A stretch of DNA of 64,000 nucleotides, from NCBI GenBank assembly GCA_050847315.1, contig CP193791.1; one strand, given 5' to 3'. Shown here piece after piece: positions 33,095 through 40,902 of this stretch. Below the pieces are notes generated by a model. That model saw only the letters and a program-made list of their open reading frames with translations, had not been told where the DNA came from and searched no databases. Within the stretch, counting starts at the first letter, position 1, and each line of letters begins with the position of its first letter. Made by a program: the position numbers and the translations under genes. This stretch comes from Cedecea sp000277545. Lineage in GTDB: Bacteria > Pseudomonadota > Gammaproteobacteria > Enterobacterales > Enterobacteriaceae.

Positions 33095-34008
33095 TGAAAT
33101 TTACTCCGGCATTAACGCTGGCGGCCGCGCTGTTTTGCCCGGCGACTGCCTTTGCCATTAACGCGGTAATGTATCAGCCCCAGCTGCGTGATATGTCGAT
33201 GACCGACCAGCAATGGACCACGATGCTGGCGCAGCTGAAGCAACAGGGCATTGATACTCTGCTCTTTCAGTGGAGCCGCTATGGGGACGCCTTCGCCGGC
33301 GGGGAACCGCAAAACTGGCTGGAGGGCAAGGCTCGCCTGGTAAAAAACAGCGGGCTGAAGCTGGTGCTGGGCCTGGCCGCGGACGATAAATTCTTCGAAC
33401 GGCAAAATCAGCCGCTCACTGCGCTGGAAAGTTACTTTAACCTGCTGCGCGCCCGGGACGTGGCGGTTGCCACGCGCTGGACGCAGGTGCTCGGGGCTGA
33501 AAACATTGCGGGCTGGTACATCAGCAGCGAGCTGGACGACCGCCGCTGGCGAAGCCCGGATATGCAGCAGGCCGCGCTGGCATGGCTGACAAAAACCCAT
33601 GAGTCTCTCGCCTTGCTGGCCGATAAACCGGTTGCCGTCAGCAGCTTCTTTGCCGGCAATATGTCGCCGGATGGCTACCAAAAATGGGTGACCACCCTGA
33701 GCCACAGCGGGGTGAAAATCTGGGTGCAGGACGGGGCCGGGACGGGAGTGTTAACGCCAGCTGCGCGAGCGCTGTACCGGCAAACGCAAAGCAGCGGTGA
33801 GGTGATCGAACTCTTCCGTCAGGATAAAAATACCGCTCACTTTAGCGCCGAGCCTGTTTCTACTGCCGAGCAGAAGCGCTTAATGTCTGTCAAACCCGCA
33901 GCGGGGCAGGACAGAGTGTATTTTTCGCTGCGTTATTTAGAGGTTGCCGCTGGAATATTACAATATCGTAATGTGCCGCAGGCCAGCGTGAAAACAGAAG
34001 TGAAATAA
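33094..34008 (+). CDS. ybcH: YbcH-like DUF4434 protein, putative periplasmic glycoside hydrolase
   Basis: A 304-residue exported protein with a signal peptide (LTLAAALFCPATAFA) and a TIM-barrel-like DUF4434 domain (GIDTLLFQWSRYG, LKLVLGLAAD, GWYISSELDD). The glutamate of ISSELDD is a plausible catalytic residue. E. coli ybcH adjoins nfrA, and the order here supports a role in processing or releasing the Nfr polysaccharide. ATG at 33094 overlaps the nfrA stop (TAATG) and has TAGGAG upstream. Confidence 0.85.
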   Translation: MKFTPALTLAAALFCPATAFAINAVMYQPQLRDMSMTDQQWTTMLAQLKQQGIDTLLFQWSRYGDAFAGGEPQNWLEGKARLVKNSGLKLVLGLAADDKFFERQNQPLTALESYFNLLRARDVAVATRWTQVLGAENIAGWYISSELDDRRWRSPDMQQAALAWLTKTHESLALLADKPVAVSSFFAGNMSPDGYQKWVTTLSHSGVKIWVQDGAGTGVLTPAARALYRQTQSSGEVIELFRQDKNTAHFSAEPVSTAEQKRLMSVKPAAGQDRVYFSLRYLEVAAGILQYRNVPQASVKTEVK

Positions 34009-34016
34009 AAATGAAT

Positions 34017-34039
34017 GACGGCCCTGTTTTAGGGCCGTC
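34017..34039. terminator. Bidirectional terminator after ybcH
   Basis: GACGGCCCT pairs with AGGGCCGTC around a GTTTT loop. Plus-strand tail is TGGTTATTTATTTC; the minus-strand tail is ATTCATTTTTATT. It serves the convergent ybcH and the small exported protein gene. Confidence 0.75.
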
Positions 34040-34046
34040 TGGTTAT

Positions 34047-34343
34047 TTATTTCTTAAAGACTTCGATATTAATATTTTTATGATTAGACTCGTCGCCGGT
34101 GGCAGCGATTATCACATAAAAGCAGTCGGCAGGCTTCACGTTGGACGCTTCACACTTTTGATTTACCTCTTTGGATAAATCCTTGTGTCCGACGGTCGGG
34201 GTCCCGTCTTGTTCCAGGGAAAGATCGCCAACTTTTGTATAACCAGATGATTCTTCATGAGTAATTTGTTTTGCCGCAAAAACAGGTGATGAAACTAACA
34301 GCGTTAAAGCCAGTGCGGGTAGCATATATTTCATCTTTGTCAT
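34047..34343 (-). CDS. Small exported protein, possibly YdgH/BhsA/McbA (DUF1471)-like
   Basis: A 98-residue protein with a Sec signal peptide (LPALALTLLVSSPVFA). The mature part (KQITHEESSGYTKVGDLSLE, then a helix and a final strand) has the layout of the DUF1471 stress proteins BhsA and McbA. It differs by having two cysteines that could form a disulfide (QKCEAS and ADCFYV). The family call is a pattern match only. Confidence 0.55.
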   Translation of the reverse strand: MTKMKYMLPALALTLLVSSPVFAAKQITHEESSGYTKVGDLSLEQDGTPTVGHKDLSKEVNQKCEASNVKPADCFYVIIAATGDESNHKNINIEVFKK

Positions 34344-34502
34344 CCTCTGAATGTTTCATTGAAATGGTTAACTGTTTTTCCTCATTAACGCATTAAAGAA
34401 TTAGCACAGTTTTAAAGAAAATCAATTTCTTCACCATAGATTCAGAATGAGTTAGCGGGAAGGACTGAACATATTCCTTCCCACGACGCACGGCTCAGCG
34501 AA

Positions 34503-34625
34503 TTAAGATTTAAAGCCTGCGGCGGTCATCAGCAGGCGAAATCCCATCCCCACTGCGGCCAGCGCAAATACGCTGACGCTCCATAGAATAACCATCCACA
34601 TGACACGTTTAGCGGTCTCTTTCAT
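34503..34625 (-). CDS. DUF2474-type small membrane subunit of the cytochrome bd oxidase
   Basis: A 40-residue peptide with one transmembrane helix (VMWMVILWSVSVFALAAVGM). It starts on the A of the cydB stop codon (TGATG), so it is coupled to the oxidase genes. Its position and size match DUF2474 peptides found after CioAB-type oxidases, the likely counterpart of CydX. Confidence 0.75.
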   Translation of the reverse strand: MKETAKRVMWMVILWSVSVFALAAVGMGFRLLMTAAGFKS

Positions 34626-35638
34626 CAGTGGTAGCCCTCGCCAGGCTGCACCTTCCCGCGGAATACGTAATAGCTCCAGAAGGTGTAAACCAGGATTATC
34701 GGAATAATAAACAGCGCGCCAACCAGCATAAAGCCCTGGCTTTGCGGTGGCGCAGCGGCCTGCCACAGCGTGATGTCCGGCGGAATGATGTTTGGCCAGA
34801 TGCTGATGCCCAGCCCGCTAAAGCCCAGAAAAACCAGCCCCAGCGTCAGCACAAACGGTGTGGCGTGCAGGCTGTCGGTTGCCCGCACGCTGCGCCAGAG
34901 CCACAGGCTGAAGAGCACGACAAGCAGCGGGACCGGCAGCAGGAACAGCAGATTTGGCAGGGAGAACCAGCGCTCGGCAATATTCGCGTGGCGAAGCGGC
35001 GTCCAGAGGCTGATCGCCGCTATCACGGCCAAAAGCGCCAGCAGCAATGCTGGGGTCAGGCTCCGCATTCTTCTTTGCAGCGGATCTTCGCTTTTCATCA
35101 CCAGCCAGGTGGCACCCAGTAAAGCGTAGGCTATGACCAGACCCAGGCCGCAGAACAGGTTGAATGGCGTCAACCAGTCAAGCTGACTACCGGCAAAATG
35201 CCGCCCGCTGACTGAAAAGCCTGAGATAACGGCGCCGACGGCGATACCCTGGCAAAAAGTCGCCAGAATCGATCCCCCCAGGAACGCTTTGTCCCAGAAG
35301 GGGCGATGCGCCGGCGTGGCCTTAAAGCGGAACTCGAAGGCGACGCCGCGAAAAATCAGCCCCACCAGCATCAGCGTGAGCGGAATAGTCAGGGCATCGA
35401 CGATAACCGCATACGCCAGCGGGAAGGCACCAAACAGGGCAGCCCCGCCCAGCACCAGCCAGGTTTCGTTCCCATCCCAGACCGGTGCCACGCTGTTGAC
35501 CATCACATCGCGGTCTTCAGCATCGCGAATAAACGGAAACAGAATACCAATCCCCAGATCGAAACCGTCCATCACGATATACATCAGGGTGGAGAAGACG
35601 ATAATCACAAACCAAATAACAGATAAATCGATGCCCAT
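34625..35638 (-). CDS. Cytochrome bd-type quinol oxidase subunit II (CioB-like)
   Basis: A 337-residue integral membrane subunit of a bd-type terminal oxidase. The family block WDGNETWLVLGGAALFGAFP lies near residue 55. The length fits the CioB group better than E. coli CydB (about 379). It pairs with the subunit I gene (TAATG overlap) and the 40-residue peptide downstream. Cyanide-insensitive oxidases of this group help respiration under low oxygen or respiratory inhibition. Confidence 0.9.
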   Translation of the reverse strand: MGIDLSVIWFVIIVFSTLMYIVMDGFDLGIGILFPFIRDAEDRDVMVNSVAPVWDGNETWLVLGGAALFGAFPLAYAVIVDALTIPLTLMLVGLIFRGVAFEFRFKATPAHRPFWDKAFLGGSILATFCQGIAVGAVISGFSVSGRHFAGSQLDWLTPFNLFCGLGLVIAYALLGATWLVMKSEDPLQRRMRSLTPALLLALLAVIAAISLWTPLRHANIAERWFSLPNLLFLLPVPLLVVLFSLWLWRSVRATDSLHATPFVLTLGLVFLGFSGLGISIWPNIIPPDITLWQAAAPPQSQGFMLVGALFIIPIILVYTFWSYYVFRGKVQPGEGYH

Positions 35639-37032
35639 TAGCGCGTCTCCTCAAGTGATTCAGCGACCGCGGACAGCGGGCGGGATGGGGTGCCTTGTGC
35701 CGGATGGTCGTCGAACGGCTGCGGGCCTTTTTTGATGAGCCGAATCATGTAGCCGTAGCCGACGCCAAACACCGACATGTACACCACAAAGAAAGCGGCC
35801 AGGCTGAGGCTCATTTGCAGCGTACCGTGGGCAGACACGGCATCTTTGGTGCGCAGCAGGCCATAAACAACCCAGGGCTGGCGGCCAACCTCCGTCGTAA
35901 TCCACCCGGCGAGAATGGCAATCAGCCCCGAGGGCCCCATCCACAGCGCAAAGTGCAGGAACGGGCGGCTCTCAAACAGCCGGTCGCGGTAGCGAAGCCA
36001 CAGGCTGGCGACGCCGAGCAGGATCATCAGCATGCCTAAGCCCGCCATCACGCGGAACGACCAAAAGACAATCGGCGAGTTAGGGCGGTCCTCTTTCGGG
36101 AACTCTTTCAGGGCAGGCACCTGTTTTTCCAGACTGTGGGTGAGGATCAGGCTGCCGAGCGCCGGGATTTCCAGGCCAAAGCGAGTGCGCTCCTGGTCCA
36201 TATCCGGCAGTCCGAACAGCAGCAGCGGCGTCGGCTCGCCGGGACGGTTTTCCCAGTGTCCCTCAATGGCGGCGATTTTAGCCGGCTGATGCTGGAGCGT
36301 ATTCAGGCCGTGCATGTCGCCGATCATTGCCTGAAGGGGGGCGACAATCACCGCCATCCACAGGGCCATTGAAAACATGGTGCGAATGGCTGGCGCGTTA
36401 TTGCCGCGCAGCAGGTGCCAGGCGGCGGAGGCCCCAACAAAGAAGGCGCTGCTGAGGAACGCCGCCACGGACATATGCAGCAGGCGATAAGGGAATGATG
36501 GGTTAAAGACCACCGCCAGCCAGTCCACCGGGACGACTTGTCCGTTGTGGATCTCAAAGCCCTGAGGGGTTTGCATCCAGCTGTTTGAGGCGAGGATCCA
36601 GAAAGTGGAAATGATTGTCCCGAGCGCCACCATGCAGGTGGCGAAGAAGTGCAGACCCGGGCCAACGCGGTTCCAGCCGAACAGCATCACGCCCAGAAAA
36701 CCGGCTTCAAGGAAGAAAGCGGTCAGCACTTCGTAGGTCAGCAGCGGGCCGGTGATGCTGCCGGCAAACTGCGAGAACCCGCTCCAGTTGGTGCCGAACT
36801 GGTAGGCCATGACCAGCCCGGAGACCACGCCCATGCCAAAGTTAACGGCAAAAATCTTCGACCAGAAGTGGTACAGCGAGCGGTAAACCGGGTTTTTAGA
36901 CTTAAGCCAGAGCCCCTCAAGTACCGCGAGGTAGCTGGCAAGCCCGATGGTGATGGCCGGGAAAATAATGTGGAAGGAGACAGTGAAAGCAAACTGGATC
37001 CTCGCCAGGTGAAAAGCGTCTAAACCGAACAT
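35638..37032 (-). CDS. Cytochrome bd-type quinol oxidase subunit I (CioA-like)
   Basis: A 464-residue haem-bearing subunit. The first haem ligand is His21 in AFTVSFHIIFP; the second His region is LLHMSVAAFL, and the GWITTEVGRQPWVVYGLLRT block is diagnostic of bd oxidases. The quinol (Q) loop is short, as in the CioA type; E. coli CydA is about 522 residues. It is the first gene of a three-gene operon; an AT-rich gap with a small tandem repeat lies upstream. Confidence 0.92.
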   Translation of the reverse strand: MFGLDAFHLARIQFAFTVSFHIIFPAITIGLASYLAVLEGLWLKSKNPVYRSLYHFWSKIFAVNFGMGVVSGLVMAYQFGTNWSGFSQFAGSITGPLLTYEVLTAFFLEAGFLGVMLFGWNRVGPGLHFFATCMVALGTIISTFWILASNSWMQTPQGFEIHNGQVVPVDWLAVVFNPSFPYRLLHMSVAAFLSSAFFVGASAAWHLLRGNNAPAIRTMFSMALWMAVIVAPLQAMIGDMHGLNTLQHQPAKIAAIEGHWENRPGEPTPLLLFGLPDMDQERTRFGLEIPALGSLILTHSLEKQVPALKEFPKEDRPNSPIVFWSFRVMAGLGMLMILLGVASLWLRYRDRLFESRPFLHFALWMGPSGLIAILAGWITTEVGRQPWVVYGLLRTKDAVSAHGTLQMSLSLAAFFVVYMSVFGVGYGYMIRLIKKGPQPFDDHPAQGTPSRPLSAVAESLEETR

Positions 37033-37394
37033 GCAGAACTCCGCATAGCAAATTATTCGGCTCGATTGTAGGTCGCGCCACGTCTGGGTTGTATGAACAG
37101 AGCGACTGCAAAAATGGATAACAGTTTCTAGCCCTCAATAACGCTTCCCCAAAACTCCTCCAAAACCATTCCCCAAATTCCTCCAAAACTATTCCCCAAT
37201 CCGCCGCGGACTGGAACTATCTCCGGTTGACGCTACATACCGATGGAGACGTTGCCAGCCGCGGAGTAAGCAAGGCTGCTGATAATTTCGAGTCACAACG
37301 GCGATTCGTTTTCTGTATTGAAAATCAAAATAGTAATAGCTTAATTGATCTGTTTTTTTCTAAGTAAATGCCGGATAGTCTCCAGCATTATTTT
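37033..37394. other. Intergenic region upstream of the bd oxidase genes
   Basis: This stretch of about 360 bp holds the promoter region of the oxidase operon and the downstream end of the small membrane protein gene. Apart from the tandem repeat at 37146-37198 nothing definite is seen. The segment 37200-37320 has coding-like composition but no supportable reading frame. Confidence 0.4.
37146..37198. repeat. Imperfect short tandem repeat
   Basis: Two and a third copies of a unit of about 24 bp: TTCCCCAAAACTCCTCCAAA, then TTCCCCAAATTCCTCCAAAA, then TTCCCCAA. The copies differ at a few bases. It lies about 110 bp upstream of the oxidase operon; no function is known. Confidence 0.6.
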
Positions 37395-37631
37395 TTATTT
37401 ATGATTTAGCAGCTTAAACGATAAATAAGTGAGTATGCACGATCCGAGGGTTGATATTGCCAGGCTTAAATCAGCAATAAGATTGTAAACACTCTCATCC
37501 CCCGAAACTCCCAGCATCTTTGCAAACTGATATCCACGTTGAATTGTGAAAATTTCAGCCCATAAAATACTGATCACTAAAAAATAAATTGCACACAGAA
37601 CAATCGCTGCCAGGATTTTAGTGATTACCAT
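37395..37631 (-). CDS. Small two-helix membrane protein, putative immunity to the Tlde1-like protein
   Basis: A 78-residue protein with two hydrophobic segments (about 5-28 and 50-72). Its ATG lies inside the last codons of the Tlde1-like gene (overlap of 7 bp), the usual layout of a T6SS effector and its immunity gene. Local GC is low. I do not recognise the family; the immunity role is inferred from position. Confidence 0.55.
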   Translation of the reverse strand: MVITKILAAIVLCAIYFLVISILWAEIFTIQRGYQFAKMLGVSGDESVYNLIADLSLAISTLGSCILTYLSFKLLNHK

Positions 37632-37939
37632 ACCGTTATTGTGCCGTAGGCTTTAAAGATAGATTCGTTGTGGTTGTGCTTCTCCATGTCCACGTTTTTA
37701 ACGTTGTACATTACCGGAGTGATACCGACGATTTTCACGTTCATCGATTTTAGCCCCTCTGGGCGGTCAACAATCCTGTATTTACCTGCGGGTATTGGTC
37801 CTTTTGTCGGTATCATTGCGCATGCATCCCGGTTGAGATACGCACCATTACCTGAAAAGGCGAAAAATGTACCCACGCCGGGAAAACTAAGAGGGGCGTA
37901 ATCGGCATCGCTGATAACAAATTTTCCATATAAAGCCAC
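37625..37939 (-). CDS. Shortened Tlde1-like (DUF2778) T6SS effector, catalytic part missing
   Basis: A 104-residue protein. Residues 1-60 (ALYGKFVI ... GVGTFFAFSGNGAYLNRDAC ... GPIPAGKYRIVDRP) match the N-terminus of Tlde1/DUF2778 L,D-transpeptidase-like effectors, which attack peptidoglycan precursors in target cells. The catalytic block those proteins carry further on, with a conserved His and an HGC or GCI cysteine, is absent. The ending KAYGTITVW resembles the family's usual last strand, so an in-frame internal deletion of 50-70 residues is likely. The product is probably not an active enzyme. No T6SS structural genes are in the window. Confidence 0.65.
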   Translation of the reverse strand: MALYGKFVISDADYAPLSFPGVGTFFAFSGNGAYLNRDACAMIPTKGPIPAGKYRIVDRPEGLKSMNVKIVGITPVMYNVKNVDMEKHNHNESIFKAYGTITVW

Positions 37940-38189
37940 AAATGATTCATGTCCATATTTTGGGAATGGATAGGGTATATGCTGTTTATCACGCTTTCTA
38001 TTTTTTTTGTTTTTTTTAAGTCAATAAAAAATGATTTGACGCAATTTTGGTTTTCATCGGATGGTTAATTATTGATGGAGTTTATAGATTGAGTATAATA
38101 AACATTATTAAATAATAACTGTCGGTATCATTTGAAATAAAACAATCAGGTCGCCACCGGAATTAAAGTGGCGACTATTAAATCCTTAA

Positions 38190-38960
38190 TTAATCGACGG
38201 CCCCTTCCAGCAGCGCCATTAACCTTTCCTGCACGCTGGTGCAGCCGGCCAGTACCAGATTACCTTGCAACAGGCCGCCGTTGGCGAGAAATGCAGTGCT
38301 GCTGCCGCCCGCCTCGGTGATCAGTAGCAGCCCGGCCAGCGCGTCCCAGCTGTTCATATGCTCCTCGTAGTAGGCGTGGACCTGGCCCGCGGCAACGTGC
38401 GCCAGCATCAGCGCGCCTGCGCCAAAACGCCGGTACTCCATGCCGTCGTTCAGCACATCTTCTATAGTGCGCGCATAAAGTGGAACCGGCGCGCGGCTGG
38501 AACGGCCCAGGCCGATGACCACGCCATCCGGGGACGGATCGTGAAGCTTGAGCGGTTTACCGTTCAGGAATGCGCCCGCGCCGTGGCGGGCAAAAAAGAA
38601 CTCATCTCGGTCGGGAGCATAGATAATTCCCAGCTCAATCACGTTCTGCCTGACGTAAGCGAGGGAGACGCACCAATAGTCCATGCCAAGAATAAAGTTA
38701 GTGGTGCCATCAACCGGATCGAGCACCCAGACGCCGCGTTCGCCTTCCTCCAGGCCGCTTTCTTCCCCCAGAAAGCCGTCCTGCGGGCAATGCGTCCGCA
38801 GCCAGCTTTTAATCTCTTGCTCAACCAGAATGTCCGCCTGTGAGACGAAATCCTGGCGACCTTTTTTTTCCACGCTTAAGCCTGCATCGCGCAGCGCCTG
38901 GGCGCGGGCGCCGGCTTCGCGGATTAACGTGCATAACGCCTGTAGCTGTTGTTCGGTCAT
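38190..38960 (-). CDS. Inositol-monophosphatase-family phosphatase
   Basis: A 256-residue Mg-dependent phosphatase of the IMPase/SuhB superfamily. Metal-binding motifs seen are GEESG (Glu66-Glu67), WVLDPVDGTTNF (Asp81, Asp84) and SWDALAG near residue 205. It is not E. coli suhB by context: it is the third gene of an operon with an MBL hydrolase and a LacI regulator, next to two ABC importers and gpdQ. It may dephosphorylate inositol phosphate or another sugar phosphate released from an imported phosphodiester. Confidence 0.88.
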   Translation of the reverse strand: MTEQQLQALCTLIREAGARAQALRDAGLSVEKKGRQDFVSQADILVEQEIKSWLRTHCPQDGFLGEESGLEEGERGVWVLDPVDGTTNFILGMDYWCVSLAYVRQNVIELGIIYAPDRDEFFFARHGAGAFLNGKPLKLHDPSPDGVVIGLGRSSRAPVPLYARTIEDVLNDGMEYRRFGAGALMLAHVAAGQVHAYYEEHMNSWDALAGLLLITEAGGSSTAFLANGGLLQGNLVLAGCTSVQERLMALLEGAVD

Positions 38961-38969
38961 GTTTTGCTC

Positions 38970-39989
38970 TTAAGTAAGGGAGATTGACGTGTGTCGGTGA
39001 ACCAGGTTGACCTTCACCCAACTGGTGCGTGAAGGCTGTGCAGGCGTTCGGGCGCGCTCCAGCAGGTGAGCCAGCGCCAACCGGGAGATTTCCGCCACAT
39101 CCTGGTTGAGGGTGGTGAGTCGGTAGCTGTACTGCGCCGTTTGTGGCGTGTTGTCGAAGCCGATCAGCTGAAAATCCTGTGGCGCATATTTGCCGCGCTG
39201 GCGCATCCCGTCGAGAAAGCCACATGCCAGCTGAGCATTGGCGCAGAAAATACCGTCGGGGATCTGCGTTGCAGCCTCTGCAGCCTGCCAGCCGCCTTCA
39301 TAGCCTTCCTCTTCACAAAGCAGCGAAGCAAGGTTTTGCTCAACGTTTACACCACGTTCGATCAGCGCCTGGCGGAACGCTTCGCCGCGCATTCTGCCGG
39401 CCCAGGTAGAAGAGTGATTGTTGAGCCAGCCAAAATGTTTGCACCCGCTGTTGACCAGCTGTTCGGCGGCCAGCACTGCCCCGGCGGCGTTATCCGAACA
39501 GACGTAATCCACGCCGGGAATGTCGGGCTGGCGGTTGATGCCAACCACCGGAATATGCTGCTGCACGCACTCGTTCACCAGCGCTTCGGGAGGCTTGCCG
39601 GAGGTGACGATGACGCCGGAGACGCGAAACTGAGTGAAGTGGCGCAGCGTTTCCGCCAGCTCCTGCTCAGAGCGGATCTCTGTCACCAGAGCCTGAAAGC
39701 CGTTGCGCTGAATTTCGCCTAGAAGGCCGTCAAGCAGGCTGCTGCGAAACGGATCGTTGATGCGCGACACGATGACGCCAATCAGATGGCTGCGGCGGCG
39801 GTTAAGGCCCTGGGCAAGAAAATTGACCTGATAACCAAGCTCTTCGGCTACCTGCAGCACGCGTTCCCGTGTGGCAGGGGAAATACTGCCGTTGTTGCTC
39901 AGCGCCCGGGAAACCACGGCGCGCGAAACGCCCGCCCGGCGGGCCACATCTTCGGCGGTCACGCTTTGTTTATGCATCGACGAACTCAA
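38970..39989 (-). CDS. LacI-family transcriptional regulator
   Basis: A 339-residue repressor with an N-terminal helix-turn-helix (VTAEDVARRAGVSRAVVSRA, about residues 9-28) and a periplasmic-binding-protein-like sensor domain (IGVIVSRINDPFRSSLLDGL; the sensor continues to about residue 330). It lies between the MBL hydrolase (4-bp overlap) and the phosphatase (9-bp gap). A sugar or sugar-phosphate-like ligand is expected. Its likely operator is the palindrome at 40860-40877. Confidence 0.9.
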   Translation of the reverse strand: MSSSMHKQSVTAEDVARRAGVSRAVVSRALSNNGSISPATRERVLQVAEELGYQVNFLAQGLNRRRSHLIGVIVSRINDPFRSSLLDGLLGEIQRNGFQALVTEIRSEQELAETLRHFTQFRVSGVIVTSGKPPEALVNECVQQHIPVVGINRQPDIPGVDYVCSDNAAGAVLAAEQLVNSGCKHFGWLNNHSSTWAGRMRGEAFRQALIERGVNVEQNLASLLCEEEGYEGGWQAAEAATQIPDGIFCANAQLACGFLDGMRQRGKYAPQDFQLIGFDNTPQTAQYSYRLTTLNQDVAEISRLALAHLLERARTPAQPSRTSWVKVNLVHRHTSISLT

Positions 39990-40756
39990 GGCAAATAATC
40001 CTCAGTGTAAAACCGCTGCTGATGGAAGTCGTACTGCAGCCCGTCCTGGCTGACGAACAGCCCGGCGTGGGGGCGGCAGGCCAGCTTTAGCGCGGGCAAA
40101 ATGGCATCGTTACAGTGGTACAACCCCAGCGACGGCAGCCCCAGAGAAGTAAAAAGCTTCAGGCAACCGGGGAAGTCGCCGTGGGAAGCGTCCTCCGCCA
40201 GTTCAGACAGCGAGGCGCACTCCTGAAACGCCAGGTCCACGCCGGCCATCAGCCCGATAGAAGCTTCGGTGGGCCGCCCGTCGCCGCTATAGAACAAAGC
40301 ATATTCCCGGATATCCACGCGCAGCGCCAGATTGGCCATTTCATGGCGGGTTGGGGCGGTGCGAATCCGCCAGTGATGCCAGTGAAAATCAGCTTCGCTG
40401 TCGCGCCATTCGATGGGGAAGCAGAGCGAAGGTTCTGGCCAGTTGGCGAGCGAGGCCAGCTGCATCAACACTTCGCGCTGTGCCGGCTGGCTGTAGATCA
40501 CCAGCGGCTTTTGGCGGGCAAAACTCTTCCAGTGATTGAGCAGCGCCGTTAACCCTGTGCAGTGGTCGGGATGCACGTGGGTGAAAAACAGCACGTCGAT
40601 GTCGTTGATGCCGCCGCCGCGCTGCCACAGCGCACGAGGAATGGTGGGGCCGCAGTCGATAAGCCATTGCCGGTTTTCGTCATCAACAATCCGCAGCGCG
40701 GAAGTATTTTGCCAGCGGGAGAAAGCGCTGCCGCAGCCAAGCACGTCGATTTTCAT
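39986..40756 (-). CDS. Metallo-beta-lactamase-fold hydrolase, possible phosphodiesterase
   Basis: A 256-residue MBL-fold protein. The metal motif is THVHPDH (His60, His62, Asp64, His65), with later ligands probably His131-type in RTAPTRHEM, Asp in YSGDGRP and a C-terminal His in LGLYHCND. The start MKIDVLGCGSAF and the overall layout resemble PhnP and RNase Z-type phosphodiesterases more than lactamases. It leads the operon with LacI and the phosphatase; GAGGGGCA precedes ATG. Together with gpdQ nearby this points to cleavage of a phosphodiester. Confidence 0.82.
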   Translation of the reverse strand: MKIDVLGCGSAFSRWQNTSALRIVDDENRQWLIDCGPTIPRALWQRGGGINDIDVLFFTHVHPDHCTGLTALLNHWKSFARQKPLVIYSQPAQREVLMQLASLANWPEPSLCFPIEWRDSEADFHWHHWRIRTAPTRHEMANLALRVDIREYALFYSGDGRPTEASIGLMAGVDLAFQECASLSELAEDASHGDFPGCLKLFTSLGLPSLGLYHCNDAILPALKLACRPHAGLFVSQDGLQYDFHQQRFYTEDYLP

Positions 40757-40859
40757 TGCCCCTCGCTAAAAATTTATCGCGGTTAATTAAAGTGTCACAA
40801 AGACACGCCACAGTAGGCTCACATCATCTCTGAGCGGCGTTTCATTTTTTTTACAGCGA

Positions 40860-40877
40860 AATGAACACGTGTTCATT
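40860..40877. promoter_or_regulatory. Probable LacI-family operator
   Basis: AATGAACACGTGTTCATT is a perfect 18-bp palindrome with a central CG, the usual form of LacI-family operators. It sits in the 146-bp gap between the MBL-LacI-phosphatase operon and the divergent ABC operon, 26 bp upstream of the latter's start, so it could control both. Confidence 0.65.
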
Positions 40878-40902
40878 CAGAGCAAAAAAGACGTAAACAA
40901 AC

